From contig NC_017857.3 in the NCBI RefSeq assembly GCF_000260985.4, positions 2,660,924-2,724,923 on the forward strand: a stretch of DNA of 64,000 nucleotides. The letters are read 5' to 3'. Position numbers and translations under genes: made by a program. Numbering within the stretch: position 1 is the stretch's first letter; every line of letters begins with the position of its first letter. This document shows, one piece after another, positions 51,314-61,690 of this stretch. The notes under the pieces were generated by a model. It was given only the letters and a program-made list of their open reading frames with translations, was not told where the DNA came from and searched no databases. Source of the DNA: Methylophaga nitratireducenticrescens (GTDB taxonomy: Bacteria; Pseudomonadota; Gammaproteobacteria; Nitrosococcales; Methylophagaceae).

Positions 51314-52000
51314 GTGAGCAAAGTATTAATTATTGATGATGATGTGATTCTTTCTGGTCTATTTCAAGACTATCTGGAGGAAGAGAAGTTTCAGGTTCGC
51401 ACTGCAGATACAGCAACAGAAGGCCTGCAGCTTGCCTTGCAGGGAGAGTTCGATATTGTCATTCTGGATGTAATGTTGCCTGATATGAGTGGCACTGAGG
51501 TACTAAAAGCTATCCGTCAGCAAAGCCATGTGCCCATTTTAATGTTTACCGCAAAGGGTGACGATGTTGATCGCATCATGGGACTGGAATCTGGCGCTGA
51601 TGACTATGTACCCAAGCCCTGTACCCCTCGCGAACTGATTGCTCGCATTAAAGCCATTTTGCGTCGTAGTGAAATCACCCGACAGCAGCAACAGGATGAA
51701 ACAGTTATACAAACCGGTCCGTTGCAACTCTGGCCTCAACAACGTAAAGCCATATGGTTTGATACTGCGCTGGAACTGACCAGTACCGAATTCAGCCTAT
51801 TGGAATCGCTGGCAAGAAATGCCGGACAGATCGTCAGTAAAAATGCATTATCAGAAGCAGCACTGGGTCGTCCGCTGGCACGCTTTGATCGCAGTATTGA
51901 TGTGCATATGAGCAGTATTCGGCATAAGCTGGGACAACAGCAGGACGGTCATTCTTATATCCAGACAGTCCGCGGTAAAGGTTATCAGTTGATTAAATAA
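51314..52000 (+). CDS. cpxR: CpxR-type envelope-stress response regulator
   Basis: OmpR-family response regulator, 228 residues. The receiver domain has the acidic pair at IIDDDVIL, the phosphorylated Asp in DIVILDVMLPDMSG, Thr in LMFTAKGDD and Lys in YVPKPCTPRELI; the C-terminal winged helix includes LTSTEFSLLESLARNAGQIV and RGKGYQLIK. The start is GTG with AGGA 7 bases upstream. It abuts cpxA (TAATG). Confidence 0.93.
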   Translation: MSKVLIIDDDVILSGLFQDYLEEEKFQVRTADTATEGLQLALQGEFDIVILDVMLPDMSGTEVLKAIRQQSHVPILMFTAKGDDVDRIMGLESGADDYVPKPCTPRELIARIKAILRRSEITRQQQQDETVIQTGPLQLWPQQRKAIWFDTALELTSTEFSLLESLARNAGQIVSKNALSEAALGRPLARFDRSIDVHMSSIRHKLGQQQDGHSYIQTVRGKGYQLIK

Positions 52001-53340
52001 TGCGAAGTTTATTCTGGAAATTCTTTTTCGCTTTTTTGCTGGCCTTATTACTGACCAGTATTGGTGTCGCCAGTGGTATGTGGTTACGCCATAATGCAGA
52101 GCGTCAGGCCTTCGAAACAATTCCGGTACAAATGGGCTGGAAAGCGGCAGATCTTGTCGACAGTGCCGCTGATATAGCGCGTTATGCCGGTATCGAGCCG
52201 TTAAAAAAATATCTGCTTGAACAACAACGCAATGAGATTAAGCTTTTTGCCGTTAATCAGGATAATCAGGATATTCTGCAACGGAATGTTGATCCGCAGT
52301 TGCTGGCAACGACGCGACAATTATTATTTGAAAATCAAAGAATACGCTCCGTTCGACAAGTGATCTCGGAAGATGGCAGAGCCCTGCTGTTATTTATCCC
52401 CTCCCCTGAAAAACTCGGTCAGAAGCTGGATCGGCCCAAACCTCCCAAACCACCATTATTATTACTACTGGGTATGTGGTTGATTTCGGGATTGTTATTC
52501 AGTGGCTTGCTGGCTTGGTGGTTTACTAAGCCCATCCGTATTCTGAAAAAAGCCTTTAATGATGTTGCAGATGGCAAACTGGATACCCGAATCCGTCCGG
52601 CAATGGGAAAACGTCGTGATGAATTGGCTGAACTGGGGCAAAACTTCGATTATATGACCGTTCGCATAAGCCAGTTGCTGAATGCACAGAAAAGATTACT
52701 CCACGACGTTTCTCATGAGTTACGTTCACCTTTGGCACGGATGCAGGCTGCGATTGGTTTGGCACAGCAAAGCCCGGATAAAACCGCCAAAATGCTGGAT
52801 CGGGTTGAACGTGAGTCCGAGCGTATTGATCATCTTATCGGTGAGTTACTAAATTTATCTCGTCTGGAAAATCCGACAACTGAAAATGATGACAGACAAC
52901 TTTTCGATTTAACAGAAATGCTGCTGGATATTATTGAGGACGCTCGTTTTGAAGCCCAGAATAAACATATTCAGATAACGCACAATGCTTTTGATCAAAT
53001 CAATGTGTTTGCCCGCCCTGAGCTTATTCATAGTGCTATTGAAAATGTTTTGCGTAATGCGATTAAGTATTCACCTGAGAATGGGGTGATTCAACTAACT
53101 ACTGAAAAATTATCCCGTCATTGGCAAATCACTATAGAAGATCAGGGGCCGGGAATTGCTGAACAGGATTTACAGCAGGTTTTTCAACCGTTCTTTCGTA
53201 GTCGTGACAATCACCAGCAGAACGGTATCGGTCTGGGGCTGACGATTGCCCATCGTGCTATTGAAATTCACGGCGGTGAGATTATTGCAACAAACAGACC
53301 GGAAGGCGGACTTAATATTTCAATCCTGCTTCCGGTCTGA
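52000..53340 (+). CDS. cpxA: CpxA-type envelope-stress sensor histidine kinase
   Basis: Inner-membrane sensor paired with CpxR; 446 residues. Two membrane helices (about 7-29 and 148-172) flank a periplasmic domain of about 120 residues, followed by HAMP, the phosphorylated His in HDVSHELRSPLARMQ, and ATPase boxes ENVLRNAIKYSPE, DQGPGIAEQ and GIGLGLTIA. The linker before the second helix is Pro-rich (RPKPPKPP). It is translationally coupled to cpxR. Confidence 0.92.
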   Translation: MRSLFWKFFFAFLLALLLTSIGVASGMWLRHNAERQAFETIPVQMGWKAADLVDSAADIARYAGIEPLKKYLLEQQRNEIKLFAVNQDNQDILQRNVDPQLLATTRQLLFENQRIRSVRQVISEDGRALLLFIPSPEKLGQKLDRPKPPKPPLLLLLGMWLISGLLFSGLLAWWFTKPIRILKKAFNDVADGKLDTRIRPAMGKRRDELAELGQNFDYMTVRISQLLNAQKRLLHDVSHELRSPLARMQAAIGLAQQSPDKTAKMLDRVERESERIDHLIGELLNLSRLENPTTENDDRQLFDLTEMLLDIIEDARFEAQNKHIQITHNAFDQINVFARPELIHSAIENVLRNAIKYSPENGVIQLTTEKLSRHWQITIEDQGPGIAEQDLQQVFQPFFRSRDNHQQNGIGLGLTIAHRAIEIHGGEIIATNRPEGGLNISILLPV

Positions 53341-53366
53341 TTACTAATTTCTATAGTTGACGGAGA

Positions 53367-53879
53367 TTAATCGGTTACACCGCAGGCGACTCGGGCACCA
53401 CCGCCACCTAAGGGTTTAGGGTGATCAGAGTGATTGTCACCACCAGCATGAATCATTAACGAACGCCCTTGTAAATCTTTAAGCGTCAAGCGTGGTGCAA
53501 GCACTGGATGAGTTGCTGTTCCATCATCGGCTACATACAATGGTGGCAAGTCACCAGCATGTCCACTGCCCCAGGGGGTGTCGTGCTTACCGGTATTGTA
53601 GGGATCATAATGGCCGCCAGCGGCCAATGCAGGCACCATTTCACCGTCTTTTTCAGCAGCATCACAGCTTGGATTCTGATGCACATGAAAGCCATGCAAA
53701 CCGGGTGTTAGCGATTTCAAATCTGGGGTAAAAACCAGACCAAATGCTGATTGATGTACTGCTACGCTTCCCAGACTTTTGCCGGTTCCCTGTTTATCCA
53801 CTTCATAAAGCTCGATCTGTGTATCAGCAAATGCTACCGAAGATGTCAGCGCAATCATTATGCACGTCAATAGTTTCAT
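53367..53879 (-). CDS. sodC: Periplasmic Cu/Zn superoxide dismutase
   Basis: Dismutates superoxide in the periplasm. From the ATG at 53879 (GGAGG 4 bases upstream) the product is 170 residues with a signal peptide ending SSVAFA. Metal ligands are visible in [30 protein letters not shown] and the Asp/His region [20 protein letters not shown]; two Cys (PSCDA and VACGV) form the conserved disulfide. It converges on cpxA and follows the RND genes' direction but is a separate unit. Confidence 0.95.
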   Translation of the reverse strand: MKLLTCIMIALTSSVAFADTQIELYEVDKQGTGKSLGSVAVHQSAFGLVFTPDLKSLTPGLHGFHVHQNPSCDAAEKDGEMVPALAAGGHYDPYNTGKHDTPWGSGHAGDLPPLYVADDGTATHPVLAPRLTLKDLQGRSLMIHAGGDNHSDHPKPLGGGGARVACGVTD

Positions 53880-53965
53880 AATCCCTCCAAAAATAGTGTG
53901 ACTCTTAATCGGACTCGGTTGAAACCATGGAGTTTCAATGATCAAACCAGCTAAGTCTGCTGAAC

Positions 53966-56900
53966 TTAATGCACTTCATCAGCGGTTTGTTGCAGCTCAT
54001 GTTTATCTCTTAATGAAGCCAGCCAGCGACAGAAAACATAAAAGACCGGGGTAAATATCAGTCCGAAGAAGGTCACACCAAGCATACCAAAAAATACTGC
54101 CGTTCCTAAGGCCTGACGCATTTCGGCGCCAGCACCAGAGGCCAGTACCAATGGTACCACGCCTAGAATAAAGGCAAAGGACGTCATCAGAATAGGACGC
54201 AGACGAGTACGTGCTGCTTCAACCGCAGCATCCAGGCGACTCAGACCACGATCTTCAGCTTGCTTGGCAAACTCAACAATCAATATCGCATTTTTTGACG
54301 CCAAACCAATCAACACCACAAAACCAATCTGCACCAGAATGTTGTTATCCATACCGCGCAAACTCACCCCAAGTATCGCGGCCAGTAAACACATCGGTAC
54401 AATCAATACTACTGCAAGGGGCAATAACCAGCTTTCATATAATGCTGCCAGCAGCAGAAATACAAACACAACCGCTAGTGAAAAGCTGAGAAATGCTGTG
54501 TCGCCGGCTAACTTCTCCTGCAAGGCCAGCTCAGTCCATTCAAAACTGATTCCTTCAGGCAAAGTATCGCTCAATAGTTCTTCCACAATCGCAAGCGATT
54601 CACCACTGGAATAACCCGGTGCGGTATTGCCCTGTACTTCAATCGCAGGGTACAGATTGTAGTGCGGCAGACGTATTGGCCCCGTGATATTTTCAAACGT
54701 AGCTATAGTCCCGATGGGCACCATCGCACCATTATCAGAGCGGGTGCGTAATTTACCGATATCTTCAATCTCATCACGGTAAGAACCATCTGCCTGCGCC
54801 ACCACTCGATAAGTCCGATTCAAGAAGTTAAAATCGTTGACGTAACGTGAGCCAAGATAGATTTCCAAGGTATCGATAACATTACCAACCGGAACATTAA
54901 GCATTTCCGCACGTGTTCGATCGATATCAGCGTAAATTCTGGGAGTTCCAGAGTTAAAGAAGGTAAATACTGCTGATAAACCATCGGTTTGATTCGCTGC
55001 GCCAATCACCTCATTGGTGACAGCCTGTAACCTTTCCAAACCAAGCCCACCGCGATCCTGAACATACAGTTTCCAACCGCCGGAGTTTCCCATCCCACGC
55101 ACCGGAGGTGGCCTGATAGCAAAAGCCATCGCCGCATCTACCTGCGACAAGGCCTGTTGTGACCCTGCCACAATATCGTCGATGGTAATGCCTGCGGCAA
55201 TGCGGTCTTCAAACGAATCCAACGGTGTAAAGATAACCGCTGAGTTAGACGCATTGGTAAAAGTAGGTCCATCCAGACCGACAAACAAAACAGCATGCGC
55301 AACACCGGGAACATCTCTTAAACGTGCCGAAGCTTCGCGTGCTGCAGCATCCGTTCTTTCCAGCGTGGCGCCAGGGGGTAACTGCAGGACATTGATCAAA
55401 TAACCTTGATCCTGTTCAGGAATAAACCCTGTTGGTACTTTATTGAACTGATAGCCAGTCAACATGATTAAGCCGACGTAAATCAGCAGCATAACCGCCA
55501 TCATGCGTAACAACTTGCGTGTCATTGCCGAGTAACGATCACCCATCCACTCAAAGGCACGATTAAAGCCATTACCAAAGGCACGAAATGGATAACTGAT
55601 CTTGCCCCAAATACCACTGGGCTCATGGCCTTCCATATGTGGCTTTAATAACAACGCTGATAAAGCTGGAGATAACGTTAAAGAAACAATCAGCGAAATA
55701 ATGGTTGCTGTGGCAATGGTCAAGGCAAACTGCTGATAAAACGCTCCGGAAATACCTGTGATAAAGGCCGTCGGAATAAATACGGCAGTCAATACGATGG
55801 CAATAGCCACCAAGGCTCCACCGACCTCATCCATGGTTTTATGTGCCGCTTCACGAGGGCTGAATCCATCTCGTATATAACGTTCTACGTTTTCAACCAC
55901 AACAATGGCGTCATCCACCACAATACCAATGGCCAGCACCAAACCAAACAACGACAAGTTATTTAATGACACTCCGAGCATTGACATGACGGCAAACGTA
56001 CCAATCAGTGACACTGGAATAGCCAAAATAGGAATAATCGAAGCTCGCCAGCTTTGCAGGAACAACATCACTACCAAAATAACCAGAAGGATGGCTTCTA
56101 AAATGGTGTGATAAATCTTCTCGATGGATTTGGCGATAAATTCGGTTGGATCGTAAATGATCTGGTATTCGACGCCATAAGGCATACTTTGAGCAATATC
56201 TTTCATCTCTGCTCGTAACGCCTGAGCAGTCTCCAAGGCATTGGAACCCGGGCGTTGGAAGATAACGACCGGCAAAGCCAGATTGTCATCCAGATAACCG
56301 ATATTATTGTAGTCCTGAGCTGCCAGCTCGACTCTGGCTAAATCCCGTAACCTGACGGTCCGGCCATCAGTGCCACGTTTTACAATGATATTGCCGAATT
56401 CTTCTTCTTCCAGCAGTCGGCCCTGCGTTTCCACACTCAACTCAAAACCGCCTTTGGTTTCAATCGGTTCCCTGTTGATAGTACCGGCAGCAATCTGGGT
56501 GTTGTTCTCACGTAAAGCGGCTACCACTTCATTCGCTGTTAAACCAAACGCCTGAGCACGTTCCGGATCAATCCAGATCCGCATTGCATAAGCCCGCTCT
56601 GCAACAATCCGCGCCTCACCTACTCCGTCTATACGTGCCAATCGGTCGACTACCTGGGTTCTGGCATAATTTGAAACATAGAGGTTATCGCGACTGCCAT
56701 CTGAAGACAGAATATGGATAACCATCATCAAATCAGGTGAGTTTTTACGAATATCGATACCTTGTCGAGTCACTTCCTCTGGAAGTAAAGGTTCGGCAAT
56801 GGCAATGCGGTTTTGCACCAGCACCTGCGCTGTATCCAAATCGGTACCCGGCTTGAACGTAATATTCAGTGAGGTGCGGCCATCTGAGGTATTTTCAGAT

Positions 56901-57142
56901 TTCATGTAGAGCATGTTCTCTACACCATTGATCTGCTGTTCCAATACTGTCGCTACAGTATTACCAGCGGTTTCGGCTGTTGCACCGGGATAGGTAGCAG
57001 TGACCGCGATACTGGGCGGCGCAATTTCAGGGTACTGTGCAACAGGCAAATTGCTGTAGGCAATAGTGCCCACGAGGACAATCAGGACCGAAATAACGGT
57101 CGCGAAAATAGGTCTTTCAACAAAGAAATGGGTGAACTTCAT
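53966..57142 (-). CDS. RND efflux permease, HAE1 (AcrB/MexB) family
   Basis: Inner-membrane proton-driven drug pump, 1058 residues, with twelve helices and two large periplasmic loops. It starts [20 protein letters not shown] and has the proton-relay Asp-Asp of helix 4 ([17 protein letters not shown]), [20 protein letters not shown] and the second-half signature [20 protein letters not shown]. It overlaps the adaptor gene by 4 bp. No outer-membrane channel gene is adjacent, so it presumably uses a TolC encoded elsewhere. Confidence 0.95.
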   Translation of the reverse strand: MKFTHFFVERPIFATVISVLIVLVGTIAYSNLPVAQYPEIAPPSIAVTATYPGATAETAGNTVATVLEQQINGVENMLYMKSENTSDGRTSLNITFKPGTDLDTAQVLVQNRIAIAEPLLPEEVTRQGIDIRKNSPDLMMVIHILSSDGSRDNLYVSNYARTQVVDRLARIDGVGEARIVAERAYAMRIWIDPERAQAFGLTANEVVAALRENNTQIAAGTINREPIETKGGFELSVETQGRLLEEEEFGNIIVKRGTDGRTVRLRDLARVELAAQDYNNIGYLDDNLALPVVIFQRPGSNALETAQALRAEMKDIAQSMPYGVEYQIIYDPTEFIAKSIEKIYHTILEAILLVILVVMLFLQSWRASIIPILAIPVSLIGTFAVMSMLGVSLNNLSLFGLVLAIGIVVDDAIVVVENVERYIRDGFSPREAAHKTMDEVGGALVAIAIVLTAVFIPTAFITGISGAFYQQFALTIATATIISLIVSLTLSPALSALLLKPHMEGHEPSGIWGKISYPFRAFGNGFNRAFEWMGDRYSAMTRKLLRMMAVMLLIYVGLIMLTGYQFNKVPTGFIPEQDQGYLINVLQLPPGATLERTDAAAREASARLRDVPGVAHAVLFVGLDGPTFTNASNSAVIFTPLDSFEDRIAAGITIDDIVAGSQQALSQVDAAMAFAIRPPPVRGMGNSGGWKLYVQDRGGLGLERLQAVTNEVIGAANQTDGLSAVFTFFNSGTPRIYADIDRTRAEMLNVPVGNVIDTLEIYLGSRYVNDFNFLNRTYRVVAQADGSYRDEIEDIGKLRTRSDNGAMVPIGTIATFENITGPIRLPHYNLYPAIEVQGNTAPGYSSGESLAIVEELLSDTLPEGISFEWTELALQEKLAGDTAFLSFSLAVVFVFLLLAALYESWLLPLAVVLIVPMCLLAAILGVSLRGMDNNILVQIGFVVLIGLASKNAILIVEFAKQAEDRGLSRLDAAVEAARTRLRPILMTSFAFILGVVPLVLASGAGAEMRQALGTAVFFGMLGVTFFGLIFTPVFYVFCRWLASLRDKHELQQTADEVH

Positions 57143-58314
57143 GAGTCTTGTCCGTCATCATTAGCCTGTTCATCAGCTTGATATGAAACAGCATTCACTT
57201 TGGTACCCGGACGAGCTCTCAGCAAGCCTTCAACAATAATTCGATCTGATACAGTTAATCCACTTCTGATTACCCGCATATCTCCCTGCAATGTGCCAAG
57301 CTCAACAGGTTTAGGAATGACTTTTCCTTCGTCATCCACCGTCATCACCACTTTGGCAGCCTGATCAGTAACAATCGCTTTATCCGGAATCAGCATCGCT
57401 TCTGCATTTTGACTGGTCGGCAAACGCAAGCGGGCAAAAAGTCCCGGACGTAAAACACCATCGGCATTGTCTACTACCACACGCATTCTCAGGGTACCGG
57501 TATTTTCGTCCAGCCGGTTATCAACGAAATCGATGCGACCTTCACGCGTCCAGTCCTTTTCATCAATTAATTTGAGTTCTGTTGGCATGGTTCTGCCATT
57601 AATCAGTTGCTCCTGCCCCTCAGGTAAGCGAATCAACTCCAGGTATTCTGTTTCTGATACATCAAACACAAAATGTAGTGGATCTAAAGAGACAATTGTT
57701 GTCAAAACCTGACCGGTATCACCACTACCGATTAAATTACCAACATCAACACGGCGATTTGAAATCCGTCCACTTACCGGAGCAGTAATTTTGGCGTACT
57801 CTAAATCCAGCCTGGCTGTTTTCAGGGCAGCAGCAGCGGATGCCACATTGGCATTAGCTTCCTGAAAACGTGCACGACGCGTATCAACCTCTTCCTGAGA
57901 AATCGCACTCTGGGTTAATAAACGTTCACCCCGTTTGGTATCCAGTTCAGCCAATTTCAGTTGACTGTCCATTCGTGACAACTCCGCTTCAGCTCTGGCC
58001 ACCGCCGCTTCATAAGGTCTAGGATCAATTTCAAATAATAAGTCGCCCTTTTCTACCATCTGACCATCGTCGAAATGCACTTTATCCAGATAGCCTGTAA
58101 CTCTGGCGCGCAATTCAACCATCTCAACGGCTTCAAAACGGCCGGTAAATTCTTTCCACTCTGTCAACGTGCGGACTTCAGGTTCCACCACCTGAACCCT
58201 GGGAAGGTTTTGTTCAGCGCTGACGGAATGAGACAGAAGGCTTAACGAGAAAAAAGCGGTGATTGCCAAAGCCCGCAGATAGCCGGGTTTCGCATCAAAT
58301 GAGTTATCGCGCAT
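57139..58314 (-). CDS. RND efflux periplasmic adaptor (membrane fusion protein)
   Basis: Links the permease to an outer-membrane channel. From the ATG at 58314 (AAAGGA 6 bases upstream) the product is 391 residues with a signal peptide ending SHSVSA and no lipobox Cys, unlike AcrA. It shows the lipoyl half-motif VEKGDLLFEIDPRPYEAAV, a coiled-coil hairpin (about 95-165), the second half ITAPVSGRISNRRVDVGNL, and the barrel/proximal domain to the end. It is the first gene of the pump operon, divergent from a MarR gene. Confidence 0.94.
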   Translation of the reverse strand: MRDNSFDAKPGYLRALAITAFFSLSLLSHSVSAEQNLPRVQVVEPEVRTLTEWKEFTGRFEAVEMVELRARVTGYLDKVHFDDGQMVEKGDLLFEIDPRPYEAAVARAEAELSRMDSQLKLAELDTKRGERLLTQSAISQEEVDTRRARFQEANANVASAAAALKTARLDLEYAKITAPVSGRISNRRVDVGNLIGSGDTGQVLTTIVSLDPLHFVFDVSETEYLELIRLPEGQEQLINGRTMPTELKLIDEKDWTREGRIDFVDNRLDENTGTLRMRVVVDNADGVLRPGLFARLRLPTSQNAEAMLIPDKAIVTDQAAKVVMTVDDEGKVIPKPVELGTLQGDMRVIRSGLTVSDRIIVEGLLRARPGTKVNAVSYQADEQANDDGQDS

Positions 58315-58358
58315 GACAGGTCCTTTGTTAATCGCTGATAAAAGCGAGTGGAATAGAC

Positions 58359-58389
58359 TATAATTCTTTCTAGAAAGGTTTCCAGAAAG
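58359..58389. promoter_or_regulatory. MarR-type operator repeats at the pump promoter
   Basis: CTTTCTAGAAAG (58366-58377) is a perfect palindrome, and its right part recurs as TTTCCAGAAAG (58379-58389), giving two tandem 11-bp copies. They sit beside TATAAT (58359-58364, plus) and TATAGT on the minus strand, in the gap between marR and the adaptor gene. Binding of the MarR protein here would block both promoters. Confidence 0.65.
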
Positions 58390-58460
58390 ATTAATGCAAG
58401 ATTCTTTTACGTGCAAGTTAATTTTTTTGTCATAATTCTGTCATCTCGGGAGGACATCAC

Positions 58461-58958
58461 TTGGCAGATCGAATATTAAATATTGAAGAAATACTAGAGC
58501 AGATGCGTTGTTGCTGGAAAGGGGATATTGCCGCAGCTGAAACAGTCAAACGTCTGTTTCGTGCCCGCGAATTGTTCTTTTCTGATGCAAAAATTGTGAT
58601 GGAGCAATTTAATCTGAGTGTCGGTGAGTTCGATGCTCTGGCATCACTACGCCTGCAAGGCGCTCCTTACGAGCAAACACCATCTAATATCTGTCAGGCC
58701 AATATGGTGAGCTCAGGCGGGTTAACCAAAGTGCTCAACAGTCTGGAAAAAAACGGCTTAATCAATCGTCGCCAATGTGCGGATGATCAGCGTAGCCGCT
58801 TGGTGAAACTGACCGATAAAGGGAAAAAGCTGATTGATGAAGCGTTAGAGATTGTTCTCACAAGGCATGAAAAGCAGCTCAGTGATGCATTAAGCAGCGA
58901 CGAACGTGAGACGCTCAATAAACTGTTAATGAAATTGAATCAGGCAGGAATTCGTTAA
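58461..58958 (+). CDS. MarR-family transcriptional repressor
   Basis: A 165-residue winged-helix regulator, probably repressing the divergent RND pump and itself. The DNA-binding region is at about 65-125 (TPSNICQANMVSSGGLTKVL, then GLINRRQCADDQRSRLVKLT, the wing), flanked by dimerisation helices. It starts with TTG, with GGGAGG 7 bases upstream. The product converges on the 6S RNA gene. The inducer is unknown. Confidence 0.9.
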   Translation: MADRILNIEEILEQMRCCWKGDIAAAETVKRLFRARELFFSDAKIVMEQFNLSVGEFDALASLRLQGAPYEQTPSNICQANMVSSGGLTKVLNSLEKNGLINRRQCADDQRSRLVKLTDKGKKLIDEALEIVLTRHEKQLSDALSSDERETLNKLLMKLNQAGIR

Positions 58959-58987
58959 TTCAGGAAGATTTCATAAAATTAAAATAA

Positions 58988-59170
58988 AGGCCCCACGGTG
59001 GCGTTACGAACGGGGTTCTTGAACCTGTTGGTTCAAGTGGGAAACCGCATGGGGATGGCAAACTTCCCGTCGGAGCGGGCTTGTTTTTCAACCCCGTAAA
59101 TTTGGTTTCCTAAAGCATTTGCTTATCGGCTCAAGACAACACATGTCGCTATCGCTCACCGCAGGGTTAG
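58988..59170 (-). ncRNA. ssrS: 6S RNA
   Basis: Regulatory RNA that mimics an open promoter and binds sigma-70 RNA polymerase. On the minus strand the sequence begins near CCCTGCGGTGAGCG and ends near CACCGTGGGGCC; these ends pair as the closing stem. Conserved 6S parts are visible: TTGAGCCGATA near the 5' third, and the 3' hairpin ACTTGAACC-aaca-GGTTCAAG. Length (about 183) and position 40 bp after zapA match the gammaproteobacterial zapA-ssrS arrangement. Ends are approximate to a few bases. Confidence 0.9.
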
Positions 59171-59210
59171 TTAAATGATACGCAACTTTAACCGTCAAGT
59201 CGTCAGAAAT

Positions 59211-59516
59211 TTATAATTCCAACTGCCTATCTTCGTTAATAAATGCACTAACCCGCTCTTTAAGCAGAGAAATTTTTTCATTCACTTTTTTGATGTCCTG
59301 GCTTTCATCCTGTTGCAGGGTGAGCAATTCATGCGCAATATTTAAAGCCGCCATTACTGCAATCCGATCAACACCCACTACCTTACCGGTGTTACGGATT
59401 TTTTCCATGTTCTGATGCACCATGCGCGCAGAGGCAATTAGCGCATCCTGTTGATCTTCTGGACAGGCAACTTGATAATCTTTACCAAGGATTGTGACGT
59501 GAACAGGTACGGTCAT
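59211..59516 (-). CDS. zapA: Cell-division protein ZapA
   Basis: Stabilises FtsZ polymers at the division ring. The 101-residue protein has VHVTILGKDYQVACPEDQQD at the N-terminus, the conserved RIAVMAALNIAHELLTLQ helix, and a C-terminal coiled coil. It overlaps the upstream small coiled-coil gene by 4 bp and precedes the 6S RNA. Confidence 0.95.
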   Translation of the reverse strand: MTVPVHVTILGKDYQVACPEDQQDALIASARMVHQNMEKIRNTGKVVGVDRIAVMAALNIAHELLTLQQDESQDIKKVNEKISLLKERVSAFINEDRQLEL

Positions 59517-59722
59517 AGTTCTTCATCCAGCTGCTTCAGACGGTTAACCATATTCTCGATGCGGGTACGGGCAATTTCAGTTTTTTCAACCAATTGCGCG
59601 CGCTCACTAAGCCAGGCTGCCTGCTGAGAACGAAGTAACATATTTTCTTCACGCAAGCGTCTGCTGGCCCGTAGCAGCTCATCCAGCTGCTGTTCCAATT
59701 GTTGAATCGGGTTTTTATCCAT
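59513..59722 (-). CDS. Small coiled-coil protein, TIGR02449/ZapB-like
   Basis: A 69-residue all-helical protein with heptad repeats throughout (IQQLEQQLDELLRASRRLRE), matching the TIGR02449 group that sits before zapA in many gammaproteobacteria. Its 4-bp overlap with zapA suggests a joint role in division; ZapB-like function is inferred from shape and place. Confidence 0.85.
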   Translation of the reverse strand: MDKNPIQQLEQQLDELLRASRRLREENMLLRSQQAAWLSERAQLVEKTEIARTRIENMVNRLKQLDEEL

Positions 59723-59827
59723 TAATATGCGTCTTGGCTATGCGAGAATAATGGCTAACTATAGACGTGCCCTGTTGACCCGGTCAACAATTGCATGATG
59801 TGTTTTTTAATTTCAGGTTGTATCTCT

Positions 59828-60376
59828 ATGTCTCAATTATATTTTCCATCCCTGTCACCGGAAAACGTGACCGCTGATGGTCCTGCCAGCACAGCCGAGT
59901 TGCAGGGCGCATTATGCGGTTTGTTGTGTATGAATTCTCAGGCCAATCGTAATACCTGGTATAGCGATTTATTTGAGGACTACCACCCTGGCGAAGAAGA
60001 AAAACAAAACCTGCTGGGTCTGTTTGACGAAACGATGCAGTCCCTTAACAGCCTTGATTTCGATTTTCAGTTGGAACTGCCGGATGATGACGCGCCGTTG
60101 GGCTCACGGCTTGCTGCTTTAAGCGATTGGTCTCAGGGTCTGGTTTACGGGTTGGGTGTTTCTGGTCTGACCAACGAAACTGAACTGCCGGCAGATTGTC
60201 AGGAATATCTGACAGATGTGTTACAAATCAGTCAGGTTGATGATATTGAATTGCAGCCCAGTGACGATGACGATAATAACTACGAAGAATTAGTGGAATA
60301 TCTCCGAATGGGCCTGTTCCTGCTTTATGGTGAGTTAAATCCGACGACTCCCGAAGACAAGATAATTGAGCATTAA
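59828..60376 (+). CDS. ygfB: UPF0149 (YgfB-family) protein
   Basis: A 182-residue acidic helical protein of the YgfB/YecA family. Typical parts are TADGPASTAELQGALCGLLC near the start and WSQGLVYGLGVSGLTNETEL in the middle, then an Asp-rich stretch before EYLRMGLFLLYGEL. I chose the ATG at 59828; the frame opens 11 codons earlier without a better ribosome site. Start overlaps: its stop abuts pepP (TAATG). In Pseudomonas YgfB modulates a regulator of amidase expression; the role here is unknown. Confidence 0.9.
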   Translation: MSQLYFPSLSPENVTADGPASTAELQGALCGLLCMNSQANRNTWYSDLFEDYHPGEEEKQNLLGLFDETMQSLNSLDFDFQLELPDDDAPLGSRLAALSDWSQGLVYGLGVSGLTNETELPADCQEYLTDVLQISQVDDIELQPSDDDDNNYEELVEYLRMGLFLLYGELNPTTPEDKIIEH

Positions 60377-61686
60377 TGACTAAAAAAGAATTCGCCAAAC
60401 GGCGCCAGAGATTGATGGAAATCATGGGTCCGGACAGTATTGCCGTGTTACCGAACGCCGTGGTTCATCCACGTAACCGCGATGTCGATTTTCCATTTCG
60501 CAGTGACAGTAATTTTCATTACCTGTGTGGTTTTGATGAGCCAGAGTCAGTCTTGGTATTGATCCCGGGACGGGAACACGGCGAATTCATCCTGTTCTGC
60601 CGGGAACGCGATCTCGATAAGGAAATCTGGGATGGTTATCGTGCCGGTCAGGAAGGTGCCATTGCGTTATATGACGCAGATGATTCTTACCCTATCGCCG
60701 ATCTGGATGATATTTTGCCGGGCTTGATGGAAGACAAGGAAAAAGTCTATTACACCATGGGCAACCAGCCTGCATTTGATCAGCATATGGTCGGCTGGCT
60801 AAATCATCTTCGTCAGGCCTCCCGCTCCGGCAAACACTCACCTACTGAAATCATCGAACTGGAACATTGCCTCAATGAGTTACGACTGTTTAAGAGCAGC
60901 CAGGAAGTCAAGAACATGCGCTATGCGGCCGAGGCGTCAACCAAAGCGCATATCCGGGCGATGCAGTTCACTGAACCGGGTAAGTTCGAATATGAAGTCG
61001 AAGCGGAACTGATTCATGAATTTATGAAACATGGCTGCCGCAGTCCGGCCTACCCTTCTATTGTCGGTGGCGGTGAAAATGCCTGCATTCTGCATTACAT
61101 CGAAAACAACAGTAAATTGAAAAACAATGATCTGTTGTTAATTGATGCCGGTGCCGAATACCAATGTTATGCCGCAGATATCACTCGGACCTTCCCGGTG
61201 AATGGCAAATTTACGCCGGCCCAGCGGGAGTTGTATCAAATCGTGCTGGATGCGCAATATGCCGCTATTGAGGCAGTCAAACCCGGAAACCACTGGAATC
61301 AACCGCACGAAGTGGCTGTGCAGGTTCTCACGGAAGGCCTGGTCAAACTTGGTTTGCTGCAGGGAAATGTTGATCAGTTAATTGAGGATCAGGCTTATCG
61401 TGAATTCTATATGCACCGTACCGGCCACTGGCTGGGAATGGATGTGCATGATGTCGGCGATTATAAAATTGGTGATACTTGGCGCTTATTGGAGCCCGGC
61501 ATGGTGCTGACCGTCGAGCCTGGTTTGTATATTCGCGATCCGGAGCATATTGATAAAAAATGGCATTTCACTGGGATTCGTATTGAAGATGATGTGCTGG
61601 TGACCAAAGAGGGTCACGAAGTATTATCTGCTGGCGCGCCGAAAGAAATTAACGATATTGAAGCCCTGATGGCTGGAGGTCACTAA
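60376..61686 (+). CDS. pepP: Xaa-Pro aminopeptidase
   Basis: Dinuclear-metal (Mn) peptidase that removes an N-terminal residue next to proline. The 436-residue protein has an N-terminal domain (about 1-170) and a pita-bread domain with ligands in LLIDAGAEYQCYAADITRTF (two Asp), HRTGHWLGMDVHDVG (His), LTVEPGLYI (Glu) and GIRIEDDVLVT (Glu). The ygfB-pepP-ubiH-ubiI order is conserved. Confidence 0.96.
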   Translation: MTKKEFAKRRQRLMEIMGPDSIAVLPNAVVHPRNRDVDFPFRSDSNFHYLCGFDEPESVLVLIPGREHGEFILFCRERDLDKEIWDGYRAGQEGAIALYDADDSYPIADLDDILPGLMEDKEKVYYTMGNQPAFDQHMVGWLNHLRQASRSGKHSPTEIIELEHCLNELRLFKSSQEVKNMRYAAEASTKAHIRAMQFTEPGKFEYEVEAELIHEFMKHGCRSPAYPSIVGGGENACILHYIENNSKLKNNDLLLIDAGAEYQCYAADITRTFPVNGKFTPAQRELYQIVLDAQYAAIEAVKPGNHWNQPHEVAVQVLTEGLVKLGLLQGNVDQLIEDQAYREFYMHRTGHWLGMDVHDVGDYKIGDTWRLLEPGMVLTVEPGLYIRDPEHIDKKWHFTGIRIEDDVLVTKEGHEVLSAGAPKEINDIEALMAGGH

Positions 61687-61690
61687 TATC

